64,000 bases of DNA. Origin: Oscillospiraceae bacterium (GTDB lineage: Bacteria > Bacillota > Clostridia > Oscillospirales > Oscillospiraceae). The translations under genes were made by a program, and so were the position numbers. Under the pieces are notes generated by a model that saw only the letters and a list, made by a program, of their open reading frames with translations, was not told where the DNA came from and searched no databases. Positions 7,359 to 14,937 of the stretch are shown here, piece by piece. The stretch's first letter is position 1, and every line of letters starts with the position of its first letter. The stretch covers positions 62,001 to 126,000 of the forward strand of contig WRAO01000001.1 of assembly GCA_009780175.1 (NCBI GenBank), written 5' to 3'.

Positions 7359-8237
7359 ATGAATCCACTTACATTTGCAGTTATCGGCGGAGATATGCGG
7401 CAGGCGAAGTTGGCAAGCCTGTTGGCGGCAGACGGGCATGCAGTTTCTGTGTTTGCTTTAGAGCAAGCTCAGCCCGAACGGGCAATGATTGCCGATTCTT
7501 TGAACGCCGCGGGCAAGGGCGCGGATTGCGTTGTCTTACCTCTTCCGCTTCTACGGGATGGCACCGCTTTACATACGCCGCTGTCCGACATGGTCCTCAC
7601 TCTAGATGCGGTATTCACCGCACTCAAACCACACCAAATTCTCTGCGGGGGACGGATTCCTGAGATCGCGCAAAAGCAAGCCGTGGAACGGGGACTGTTG
7701 CTCGTTGACTACTTCAATCGCGAAGAACTGGTCATCGCAAACGCCGTGGCAACCGCCGAGGGCGCGATCCAGGTGGCGATGCAGTCTACCTCTACCATCC
7801 TGCTCGGAACACGGGTGTTGATTCTCGGATTTGGGCGCATCGGCAAGGTGCTGGCACATCGGCTCAGAGCTTTGGGTGTCTCTGTGACCGTCTCGGGCTG
7901 GTCCTTGGAAGATCTCGCTTGGATTCAGGCCTATGGGTACAAGGGCATCCGCTCCGATCGTTTGGACGGTGCGCTCGGGGGCTATGACATTCTCTTTAAT
8001 ACGATCCCCCACCTTATGTTAAACGCGGAACGGCTGCGGACCATAGATCGCGATACCCTCTGCATCGACCTCAGCTCTCAACCCGGCGGAATAGACTTCG
8101 CGGCGGCGGCTGATCTCGGTCTAAAGACAATCCATGCGCTCGGCCTACCCGGTGAGGCGGCGCCGCTCACCGCGGCGGCGATTATTCGCGACACTATTTA
8201 TAATATACTCTCTGAACAGGGGATACCCTTATGCTAA
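7359..8237 (+). CDS. dpaA: Dipicolinate synthase subunit A
   Basis: The start is placed at ATG 7359, preceded by TAGGAGG with 7 spacer bases; this gives 292 residues, the usual SpoVFA/DpaA length. The protein opens with a dinucleotide-type fold (TFAVIGGDMRQAKLA) and has a second Rossmann segment RVLILGFGRIGKVLAHRL near residue 155. With DpaB it converts dihydroxy-tetrahydrodipicolinate to dipicolinic acid in the mother cell; calcium-dipicolinate then fills the spore core. The gene overlaps dpaB by seven bases. A possible mother-cell promoter (AC at 7297, AATACAAT at 7316-7323, near the SigE/SigK -10 CATA-type) precedes it, but the match is weak. Confidence 0.95.
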   Translation: MNPLTFAVIGGDMRQAKLASLLAADGHAVSVFALEQAQPERAMIADSLNAAGKGADCVVLPLPLLRDGTALHTPLSDMVLTLDAVFTALKPHQILCGGRIPEIAQKQAVERGLLLVDYFNREELVIANAVATAEGAIQVAMQSTSTILLGTRVLILGFGRIGKVLAHRLRALGVSVTVSGWSLEDLAWIQAYGYKGIRSDRLDGALGGYDILFNTIPHLMLNAERLRTIDRDTLCIDLSSQPGGIDFAAAADLGLKTIHALGLPGEAAPLTAAAIIRDTIYNILSEQGIPLC

Positions 8238-8800
8238 AACGCAAGATGGGGTTTTGCGTGTGCGGCTCCTTCTGCACGTTTTCCAGGATTCTCACCGAGC
8301 TTCAAACGCTCTGTGATACATACGACATCACCCCCATATTATCCGAGGCCTCCAGCACGACCGATACGCGGTTCGGCCCCGCAAGCGCCTTTCGAGAACA
8401 AATAGAAAAGCTGACCGGGCGGTCAGCCATTACCACGATCCCCGCCGCCGAACCCATCGGCCCGGGGGCATTGTTCGATGTGCTCGTCGTAGCTCCTTGC
8501 ACAGGGAACACGTTGGCCAAACTGGCCTGCGGCGTAACGGACACCAGCGTCACGATGGCCTGTAAGGCGCATTTGCGCAATGAGCGGCCCGTCGTTCTCG
8601 CGCTCTCTACGAATGACGGCTTGTCCGGCAATGGGGCCAACATCGGCCTCTTGCTCAATCGGCGGTTCTACTATTTCGTGCCCTTTCGGCAGGATGATCC
8701 CGCGAAGAAACCAAACTCCTTGGTAGCGGATTTCTCGCGCATCGGCGAAACCGCAGAAGCGGCGTTGGAGGGGCGGCAGATACAGCCGGTTTTGTGGTGA
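8231..8800 (+). CDS. dpaB: Dipicolinate synthase subunit B (flavoprotein)
   Basis: This 189-residue protein has the flavoprotein fold of SpoVFB: an N-terminal GFCVCGSFCTFSRIL nucleotide-binding strand, a central VVAPCTGNTLAKLACGVTD segment (PxxxNTxAK-type) and NDGLSGNGANIGLLL near the C-terminus. It acts with DpaA to make dipicolinate. The ATG lies within the end of dpaA (seven-base overlap), so the two subunits are translationally coupled. A strong hairpin terminator follows. Confidence 0.95.
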   Translation: MLKRKMGFCVCGSFCTFSRILTELQTLCDTYDITPILSEASSTTDTRFGPASAFREQIEKLTGRSAITTIPAAEPIGPGALFDVLVVAPCTGNTLAKLACGVTDTSVTMACKAHLRNERPVVLALSTNDGLSGNGANIGLLLNRRFYYFVPFRQDDPAKKPNSLVADFSRIGETAEAALEGRQIQPVLW

Positions 8801-8823
8801 TCTTCCTCTCAAATCACAAATTT

Positions 8824-8878
8824 TGAGCACACTCGTAAAACGAGTTTCTCGTTTTTTCGAGTGTGCTCTTTATTTTTC
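8824..8878. terminator. Bidirectional terminator built from a paired dyad (copy 4)
   Basis: GAGCACACTCG (8825-8835) pairs perfectly with CGAGTGTGCTC (8858-8868), with a nested AAAACGAG/CTCGTTTT stem inside and TTTATTTTT after. It separates the convergent dpaB and LRR/SLH genes. The arms are the TGAG-N4-CTC motif seen in the other paired dyads, with 34-base spacing. Confidence 0.85.
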
Positions 8879-10468
8879 TTAATCTTCTAAACTGTGGAGA
8901 TATCGCATCAAAATGGCAGCTGAGGCGGCACGGCTTGTGGTTTCTTCCGGAGCCAGGGTCGTTGGCGTCAAGCCTGTCATCAGGTTATTTACTACGCTCC
9001 AGGCGAGGGCTTCGTAGGCCCAGCCACTGATTTCGGCACGGTCTGTGAATCGGTCCAGTGTAAATCCAGGTGGAGGCGGTTCTGTGCCGATCTCCCATTC
9101 CGCATAGCGGTGCAGCATGACGGCAAATTGTTCTCGGGTGATCGGCTCCAATGGAGCAAATCGGTCCGATCGGCCAAGGCCTTGCACGACACCCACCTCA
9201 TAGGCCCAGACGGCGGCTTCAGCATACCACGCTCCGCTCCGAACATCTTCGAAGATCGCGCGGTACCGCACCTCCGGGGCACCCGCCATGCGGTGGAGCA
9301 TTGTGACCCCCATGGCGCGGGTCAGGTCGGCCTCGGGGGAGAATGTCGTGGCGGTGGTGCCGCTCATCAGATTTTGCCGGAAGACAAAGGCTATGGGGAC
9401 ATAGAACCAGTCGCCGCGTCTTACATCTGTGAAGGGTGTAGCGGCCAGCGGCTGGGTGACAGTGCCGTAGAAGTATTCTGTCACCGCACCCACGGTTGCG
9501 TAGTGGCTGAACCTGTAGCTCACCCGCTCCACTTCCTCTGTGAGCCCTGTCCAGCGGAGGAGGGCGTCTGTGTATACGCCTTCGTTGCTGATAGCCTCCG
9601 GCGAAATAGATATACCATCGACATCCACCACCACGTTTGGCTGCTCAAAGGGGTCGGTGCGCATAACTTGAGGCAGGCGAATATCCTGTCTGCCCAGCCA
9701 GAGCAGCTGCATGCGCGTCATCCCGACAAGCGGGCTAAGGTCGCCGATCTGGTTGTTGGCTAGACTGAGCGTTTCGAGACGTCTGAGGTCGCGCAGAGGC
9801 TCTATGCCGCGGATCTGGTTCTCGGCCAGCCAAAGGGCGTTTAGGGCCGCCATATAACGAAGCGGGGTAATATCTTCTATGCGGTTGCCCCAAAGCGTGA
9901 GCCATTCCAGTCCTATCAGATTGGCGAGGGGGCTGAGGTCGCGGATTTGATTGTGATCGAGCCAGAGCCAGTTTAGGTTTGTGAGGCTGCGGAGCGGGGC
10001 GAGGTCGCGGATTTGATTGTTGTCCAGAAGGAGCCGCTCCAGTGTTTCCAGGCCTCTGAGCGGACTGAGGTCGCTGATCCGGTTATTGTTGAGACTCACT
10101 TCTCGCAGGGCGTGCAGATATTGCATTCCCGACAAGCTTTGAATACCCTTGCCGTCCGCCGGAAAGGCGAGGATGCGATTTAGGTCTGACTGGGTGACGA
10201 AGTTCTGCACGGTCACACCGAACACATCGGCGATCACGGCGGCAAGGGCGGGGTCCTCGAAAATCTGATAAATACGGCCGGGGCGGACACTTTGGACAGT
10301 GACCATCTCTCCTTCCACCAGTTCGGACTGGAGCAGAAGCAATTCGACCGGGTTCTCCTTTTGGTAAAACTCTGCCGAAAGCGCCGTCCGGGCCACTGCG
10401 TATACAGGCAGCAGACCAAACAAAAGCGCGCAAATGACCAGTAAACCGGTCGCTCTTTTCCATGACAT
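8879..10468 (-). CDS. Exported leucine-rich-repeat protein with C-terminal SLH domains
   Basis: This 529-residue protein starts with a signal peptide (MSWKRATGLLVICALLFGLL, cleavage near residue 26). Residues about 98-265 carry six internalin-like 22-residue leucine-rich repeats of the form L-x-x-N-x-I-x-D-L-x-P-L, which give a binding surface. Residues about 350-528 hold three S-layer homology domains (FTDVRRGDWFYVPIAFV, FEDVRSGAWYAEAAVWA, and a third GWAYEALAWSV copy) that attach proteins to pyruvylated wall polymers. It is therefore a cell-surface adhesion or scaffold protein. AAGGAGG lies 9 bases before the ATG. It is convergent with dpaB and shares its terminator. The ligand is unknown. 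Confidence 0.9.
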   Translation of the reverse strand: MSWKRATGLLVICALLFGLLPVYAVARTALSAEFYQKENPVELLLLQSELVEGEMVTVQSVRPGRIYQIFEDPALAAVIADVFGVTVQNFVTQSDLNRILAFPADGKGIQSLSGMQYLHALREVSLNNNRISDLSPLRGLETLERLLLDNNQIRDLAPLRSLTNLNWLWLDHNQIRDLSPLANLIGLEWLTLWGNRIEDITPLRYMAALNALWLAENQIRGIEPLRDLRRLETLSLANNQIGDLSPLVGMTRMQLLWLGRQDIRLPQVMRTDPFEQPNVVVDVDGISISPEAISNEGVYTDALLRWTGLTEEVERVSYRFSHYATVGAVTEYFYGTVTQPLAATPFTDVRRGDWFYVPIAFVFRQNLMSGTTATTFSPEADLTRAMGVTMLHRMAGAPEVRYRAIFEDVRSGAWYAEAAVWAYEVGVVQGLGRSDRFAPLEPITREQFAVMLHRYAEWEIGTEPPPPGFTLDRFTDRAEISGWAYEALAWSVVNNLMTGLTPTTLAPEETTSRAASAAILMRYLHSLED

Positions 10469-10641
10469 GGGTTCTTACCTCCTTATTCTAACGCGTCGTC
10501 TCCCCATTATGCTTGATCGCCTCCGCAGAAGCGCAAGAAGCCCGGTGAAATTTGCTGGGGGATTGAAGGTACTTTTGTCTGGTTTTAGTAAGAGCAGGAC
10601 AGTTCTATTTCGAACAAGACATACCGCTGTCGCGTTTGATG

Positions 10642-10650
10642 TGATACAAT
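10642..10650 (+). promoter_or_regulatory. Extended -10 promoter candidate
   Basis: TGATACAAT (TG-n-TACAAT) lies about 25-30 bases before the split-barrel gene. No good -35 is visible at 17 bases. Confidence 0.4.
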
Positions 10651-10674
10651 CATATAAAATCAGAAAGGCCGTGC

Positions 10675-11124
10675 GTGTATGAGTCAAGATGTGATTGCGT
10701 GAGCAGAAAAATTGATCCAATCCAAACAGGCTTTATCGGGGACGGTATAGAGAGTTGCTGTGTCCTCGCTCTGATCGACGAAAATGGCTATCCCTCCGCC
10801 TCCACGGTCACCATCTCAAAAGCGGACGGCATCCGGTGGCTTACTTTTCTGGACGGCACCGGATCCAGCAAAACAGCGCGTATCGCGAACTGCACCCGCG
10901 GCAGTGTATGCCTGAGCACACCGGAATACAATATCTCGCTCGTCGGCACACTGGATATTCTGACCGATCCGGAAACCAAAGCCGAGATGTGGCAAGAGCC
11001 GATCCGCGCCTATTTTTCCGGCCCGGATGATCCGGATTATTGGGTTTTGCGCTTCAACACAGAGCGCTACAGCATTTACTTTGCTGATGATGAGTCCGAG
11101 GCAAGAGGTACTCTATCCGAATAA
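10675..11124 (+). CDS. Pyridoxamine-phosphate-oxidase-like split-barrel protein, 5' end possibly frameshifted
   Basis: Residues from about 18 onward match the small FMN-binding split-barrel family: ALIDENGYPSASTVTISKAD, then TFLDGTGSSKTARI and a C-terminal YWVLRFNTERYSIYF. Such proteins are general-stress or flavin-reductase-like enzymes of unknown substrate. The open frame can begin at GTG 10675 (AAAGG 6 bases upstream). However, the family's usual N-terminus (MSQDVIA-x-AEKLIQSKQ) is readable in the next frame from ATG 10679, interrupted by TGA at 10700-10702, and would need a shift near 10727 to join the rest. So either the start has been re-made or the gene is decaying. Confidence 0.6.
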   Translation: MYESRCDCVSRKIDPIQTGFIGDGIESCCVLALIDENGYPSASTVTISKADGIRWLTFLDGTGSSKTARIANCTRGSVCLSTPEYNISLVGTLDILTDPETKAEMWQEPIRAYFSGPDDPDYWVLRFNTERYSIYFADDESEARGTLSE

Positions 11125-11125
11125 C

Positions 11126-11163
11126 AAAGGAACGGGCGACCTTTTCGGGTCGCCCGTTCCTTT
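11126..11163. terminator. Bidirectional Rho-independent terminator
   Basis: A perfect 16-base stem, AAAGGAACGGGCGACC with its complement, has a 6-base loop (11142-11147) and A/T runs on both sides. It sits between the convergent split-barrel gene and the small minus-strand gene. Confidence 0.9.
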
Positions 11164-11165
11164 GC

Positions 11166-11348
11166 CTACATGCCCAACATATCTGTGACATTGCCTACCA
11201 CATCGCCCACGGCTTTGATCGTGTGGTTTCTACACTTCTTGCGTCTGCGCCTGCCGGAGTTCAGTGCCATGCTGATCGCGCCTCCGGCAACGAGGCCAAT
11301 GCCAATGCCTCGCATTAAGTCCATGTGCTTCATCATCCTGCTATCCAC
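11166..11348 (-). CDS. Small glycine-rich membrane protein (60 residues)
   Basis: The start is set at GTG 11348 because AAGGAGGA lies 7 bases upstream; an upstream in-frame extension has no ribosome site. The product is VDSRMMKHMDLM, then a glycine-rich hydrophobic helix GIGIGLVAGGAISMAL, a basic cluster GRRRRKKCR and an amphipathic tail ending DVVGNVTDMLGM. The layout (one short membrane helix with a basic cytoplasmic flank) resembles small YtxH-like proteins, but this is not firm. It is transcribed divergently from pyrC. Confidence 0.6.
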   Translation of the reverse strand: MDSRMMKHMDLMRGIGIGLVAGGAISMALNSGRRRRKKCRNHTIKAVGDVVGNVTDMLGM

Positions 11349-11417
11349 TTGATTCTCCTCCTTGGGTGGGTTCGATTTCTTCCCTCCCAGTATTTCCAAA
11401 TCGGCCCGGAATTTTCC

Positions 11418-11446
11418 TTGAAATAGTTTCCTGTTTGCGGTACTAT
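11418..11446 (+). promoter_or_regulatory. Vegetative-type promoter of pyrC-pyrF
   Basis: TTGAAA (11418-11423), a 17-base spacer and TACTAT (11441-11446) lie about 45 bases before the pyrC start. No PyrR-type attenuator hairpin is visible in the short leader. Confidence 0.75.
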
Positions 11447-11489
11447 AGGGGAATATTATGGACATATCTGTGCCGCAAGGAGTGCGCGT

Positions 11490-12752
11490 ATGATTATCAA
11501 GCAAATCCGCATCATTGACCCAACGCAAAATCTGGACACTATAGCCGACCTATACATCGACGGTGACAAGCTCGTCTCTACCCCAACCGGAATAGATGGC
11601 CGCTGTATCGACGGCCGGGGTCTGGTCGCCTTTCCGGGTCTGGTGGACATGCACGTCCACCTGAGAGACCCTGGATTCCTTTATAAAGAAGATATCCTAA
11701 CCGGCACAAAAGCGGCCGCCGCTGGCGGATTCACGACAGTCGCCTGTATGCCCAACACGAAGCCCTGTCTGGATACGCCGGAACAACTCGCCTATGTCGC
11801 AGAAAAAGCCAAGGGAGCCTCCGCGCGCGTCTTCCCTATCCCCGCTGTAACCATCGGACAAGCGGGTCAGACTTTGACGGATTTCGCCACGCTGAAAGCT
11901 GCCGGCGCCGTCGCCTTATCCGAAGATGGAATGCCCATCGACAGCGCCACACTCCTCCGCGCCGCCATGCAGCAGGCAAAGGAACTGGACCTCGTCATCA
12001 TTAGCCATTGCGAAGACAGAGAGATGGTGCAGCACTTCGCCGTCAACGAAGGCGCTATCTCCGAACATCTCGGCATCCCTGGACGTCCCGCTGTGGCGGA
12101 GGCGATCCAGGTGGGACGGGACCTTCTGCTGGCAGAAGACACAGGGGCACATGTCCATATCGCTCATGTGAGTACAGCGCAATCGGTGGAACTCATCCGC
12201 CGCGCAAAAGCGGACGGCGTCCGCGTCACCGCTGAAGTCGCTCCCCAACATTTTTCCTTGACTGAGGAGGCTATTCTGACCTCCGGCAGTCTTGCCCGTA
12301 TGAACCCGCCTCTGCGCGCCGAGGTGGATCGCCTGGCGATCATCGCAGGCCTCATCGACGGCACGATCGACACCATCGCCACCGATCACGCGCCCCACAG
12401 TCCGGAGGAAAAAGCGCTCCCCCTCACAGAGGCCCCCAGCGGCATGATCGGCCTCGAGACGGCGCTCGGCCTCACTTTGACAAAGCTCTACCACAGCGGA
12501 AAACTCAGCCTACTCGGCATCGCCCGCTTGATGAGTACAGCCCCCGCCGAAATCCTGCACCTTCCCTACGGAAGCCTCAAAGCCGGGAGTCCGGCAGATA
12601 TCACCATCTTCGATCCGGACACGTTATGGACAGTATACCCAGAGCAATTCCACTCCAAATCCCGCAACATGCCCTTCGGCGGCATGGAACTCAAAGGCCG
12701 CGTCCGCTATACCATTTGTGGCGGCACGATACAATACGAATACCAAGTATAA
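11490..12752 (+). CDS. pyrC: Dihydroorotase
   Basis: This 420-residue protein is a class I dihydroorotase of the amidohydrolase superfamily. It has the metal-binding DMHVHLRDPG near residue 52, the carboxylated-lysine/His region (IISHCEDREM and VHIAHVSTAQS), and TIATDHAPHSPEEK near residue 298. It cyclises carbamoyl-aspartate to dihydroorotate in pyrimidine synthesis. AAGGAG lies 9 bases before the ATG. pyrF follows after 13 bases in the same operon; the other pyr genes are not in the window. Confidence 0.96.
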   Translation: MIIKQIRIIDPTQNLDTIADLYIDGDKLVSTPTGIDGRCIDGRGLVAFPGLVDMHVHLRDPGFLYKEDILTGTKAAAAGGFTTVACMPNTKPCLDTPEQLAYVAEKAKGASARVFPIPAVTIGQAGQTLTDFATLKAAGAVALSEDGMPIDSATLLRAAMQQAKELDLVIISHCEDREMVQHFAVNEGAISEHLGIPGRPAVAEAIQVGRDLLLAEDTGAHVHIAHVSTAQSVELIRRAKADGVRVTAEVAPQHFSLTEEAILTSGSLARMNPPLRAEVDRLAIIAGLIDGTIDTIATDHAPHSPEEKALPLTEAPSGMIGLETALGLTLTKLYHSGKLSLLGIARLMSTAPAEILHLPYGSLKAGSPADITIFDPDTLWTVYPEQFHSKSRNMPFGGMELKGRVRYTICGGTIQYEYQV

Positions 12753-12765
12753 GGAGGACAAGAAG

Positions 12766-13692
12766 ATGTCTATGGATCGCCTGCAAAAACTAATCATCGA
12801 AAAGAAAAACCCCACCGTGGTGGGCCTGGACCCGCGACCGGAATACGTTCCGCCTCAAATCTTAGCAGAACAAATCGCCACCCACGGCGAAACCTTGGAG
12901 GCCGCCGCGGAGGCGTTCTACCTTTTCAACCGCGGCTTGATCGACGCGCTTTGCGACATCGTACCCGCCGTAAAACCGCAATCGGCGTATTACGAAATGC
13001 TAGGCCCTGCTGGGGTGCTCGCGCTTTATAAAACGGTGAACTACGCCAAGTCCAAAGGCATGTACGTCATCCTCGACGGCAAACGAAACGACATCGGCTC
13101 CACAGCCGAGGCCTATGCCGAGGCTTACCTCGGCCGCGTCACCGTTGGCAATGCAAAGCTCCCAGCCTTTGACGCGGACAGCCTTACTGTCAACGCCTAT
13201 CTCGGCTCGGATGGGATCCTGCCTTTCCTTGAGATGTGCAAGCAGTTCGACAAATCCATCTTTGCCCTCGTTAAGACCTCCAACCCCTCCTCCGGCGAGT
13301 TGCAAGACCTCCTCTGCGGCGACCGCAACCTTTCCACCGCCGTGGGCGACCTCATGGCCCGCATCGCACGGGACACCATCGGCGAATACGGCTACAGCGC
13401 CATCGGCGCCGTCGTCGGCGCGACCTATCCGTCTGACGCGCAAGTCCTCCGCCGTCGTCTGGAGAACACCTTCTTCCTCGTCCCCGGCTATGGCGCGCAA
13501 GGCGGCGGCGCGGCAGATGTCGCCCCCTGTTTCGACCGTTACGGGCGCGGTGCCATCATCAATTCCTCCCGCGCCATCCTCTGCGCATGGAAAAAAACAG
13601 AAGCAGGAGACGGCTCCGACTATCAAGAAGCCGCCCGCCAGGAAGCGCTCCGCATGCAGAAAGATATCGCCCAAGTTGTGGCGATTTGTTAA
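12766..13692 (+). CDS. pyrF: Orotidine 5'-phosphate decarboxylase (long form)
   Basis: The start is ATG 12766, preceded by AAGGAGGA; this gives 308 residues, typical of the longer PyrF subfamily. TVVGLDPRPEYVPP at the start and LDGKRNDIGSTAEAYAEAYL near residue 103 hold the catalytic Lys/Asp set, and VPGYGAQGGGA near the end is the phosphate-binding loop. It decarboxylates OMP to UMP, the last step of pyrimidine synthesis, downstream of PyrC. Confidence 0.95.
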   Translation: MSMDRLQKLIIEKKNPTVVGLDPRPEYVPPQILAEQIATHGETLEAAAEAFYLFNRGLIDALCDIVPAVKPQSAYYEMLGPAGVLALYKTVNYAKSKGMYVILDGKRNDIGSTAEAYAEAYLGRVTVGNAKLPAFDADSLTVNAYLGSDGILPFLEMCKQFDKSIFALVKTSNPSSGELQDLLCGDRNLSTAVGDLMARIARDTIGEYGYSAIGAVVGATYPSDAQVLRRRLENTFFLVPGYGAQGGGAADVAPCFDRYGRGAIINSSRAILCAWKKTEAGDGSDYQEAARQEALRMQKDIAQVVAIC

Positions 13693-13801
13693 CTGCAACC
13701 CCTGGTTGCCAAAACGCAATCGCTGGTTGGTAGTGCCTTTCCAGGTTTTTCGGTATTCTGGCAACGATCACGAATACATTCCAACGTAAAGGATGGTTGC
13801 T

Positions 13802-14593
13802 ATGAAATTTCATGACAAACTACAGTTGCTCCGCAGGGAGCGGAACCTCTCTCAAGAGGCCTTGGCGGAAATGCTCGGCGTTTCCCGGCAAGCGGTTTCC
13901 AAATGGGAGAGCGGGCAGGCTTACCCCGAGATCGAGAACCTCGTCACCCTCAGCCACATCTTTAATGTCACCATGGACAGCCTGGTGAAGGACGGCCCGA
14001 TCCAGTATAACCCCGGCAGTGAGGGCACCAACGCAGGCTTCCACGACAGACGCGTCGGCAGAGTGCATTACGAATACAAAAGCGAGCGCACGCTCTTCGG
14101 TCTGCCGCTCGTACACGTCAATGTAGGCCTCGGCTTCTATAGTGCGAAGGGCATCTTGGCCGTCGGTATGATCTCGCGGGGCCTTCTCTCCTTCGGTCTG
14201 CTCTCTATCGGCCTTTTGGCTGTCGGCCCTCTTGCACTTGGACTCATCGGCCTCGGTGCGATCTCCCTGGGACTTCTCCTCGCAATCGGCGCGATTGCGA
14301 TCGGCATCTTTGCAGTCGGTTCCATTGCAATCGGTATCTTCGCCCTTGGCGCGCTTTCGCTCGGTATGTTTTCTACCGGCGCTCTGGCAGTAGCATCTCA
14401 CGTCGCGGTCGGTAGCCATGCCTATGGCCATATCGCCGCTGGCAGCGAAGTGGCCGAAGGCGCCAGGGTCTTCCTCTCCACTACCGATAACCTATCTGGA
14501 ATCAAGGCCGTCGAGGTCCAAGATGCAATCCGGCAGGAGTTCCCATGGGTGTGGGAGTGGGCCGTGCGATTGGCTACTTTTTCTCTGCGATAG
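13802..14593 (+). CDS. XRE-family HTH protein with long Gly/hydrophobic repeat region
   Basis: The start is ATG 13802, 8 bases after AAAGGA. Residues 1-62 form a Cro/CI helix-turn-helix (LRRERNLSQEALAEMLGVSR, then QAVSKWESGQAYPEIENL). After a linker, about residues 100-205 form a run of pentapeptide-like units of the type (A/S)-(I/V/L)-G-(L/I)-(L/F), for example SIGLLAVGPLALGLIGLGAI, with almost no charge. The C-terminus is soluble. Such HTH plus repetitive hydrophobic proteins are common in Clostridia and are probably membrane-tethered regulators, but the signal and target are unknown. It ends at a strong terminator. Confidence 0.8.
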   Translation: MKFHDKLQLLRRERNLSQEALAEMLGVSRQAVSKWESGQAYPEIENLVTLSHIFNVTMDSLVKDGPIQYNPGSEGTNAGFHDRRVGRVHYEYKSERTLFGLPLVHVNVGLGFYSAKGILAVGMISRGLLSFGLLSIGLLAVGPLALGLIGLGAISLGLLLAIGAIAIGIFAVGSIAIGIFALGALSLGMFSTGALAVASHVAVGSHAYGHIAAGSEVAEGARVFLSTTDNLSGIKAVEVQDAIRQEFPWVWEWAVRLATFSLR

Positions 14594-14612
14594 ATTGTAT
14601 TATGTAAACTTA

Positions 14613-14650
14613 CAAAAAAAGAGTCGCCCCTGTGTGGGGCGGCTCTTTTT
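14613..14650 (+). terminator. Rho-independent terminator
   Basis: AAAAAGAGTCGCCCC pairs with GGGGCGGCTCTTTTT around a 5-base loop, with a T-run, directly after the XRE-type gene. Confidence 0.9.
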
Positions 14651-14651
14651 G

Positions 14652-14800
14652 CTTATTTAATGAGCCTACTGGCTTAAGTCTTTGTTTCGCCGAAGGCGAC
14701 ATACTTTTGGGTCTTGCCCAAAAGGTATGCAAAAATGCGCGTCAAGAGCTTCGCCCCCAAGACCCCCCATGTGTTTTAGGCGGGGCGTGCAGTGGGACAC
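14652..14800. repeat. Dispersed hairpin-rich element, copy B
   Basis: This occupies most of the gap between the XRE-type gene and the AGCS symporter. It shares with copy A the left segment (ATGAGCC ... GTTTCGCCGAAGGCGAC), the A/T hairpin (ATACTTTTGGG ... CCCAAAAGGTAT, 14701-14728) and the following GCAAAAA. The third hairpin is replaced by AGAGCTTCGCCCC-type sequence. The right part is diverged or deleted. No gene is seen in it. Confidence 0.6.
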
Positions 14801-14875
14801 AGGATTTGCACAGCGAGGCGGTGTTCGGCTAGGCAGCTATCTTGGCCTCCTTTTCAAGCAAAGACTATATATAGC

Positions 14876-14923
14876 AAAGCCCCGACTCATCTGCGATAGT
14901 GTCGCGAATGGGCCGGGGGTTTT
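14876..14923. terminator. Probable bidirectional terminator
   Basis: AAAGCCCCG at 14876 can pair imperfectly with CGGGGGTTTT at 14914, enclosing a GCGA-type inner hairpin. A/T runs on both sides fit a terminator for the minus-strand AGCS symporter. Confidence 0.55.
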
Positions 14924-14937
14924 GTGCATATGCAGTG

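Noticed and set aside
13000-13764. Minus-strand open frame over pyrF
   Set aside because: Antisense to pyrF, Gly/Asp/Ala-rich shadow translation without a ribosome site.
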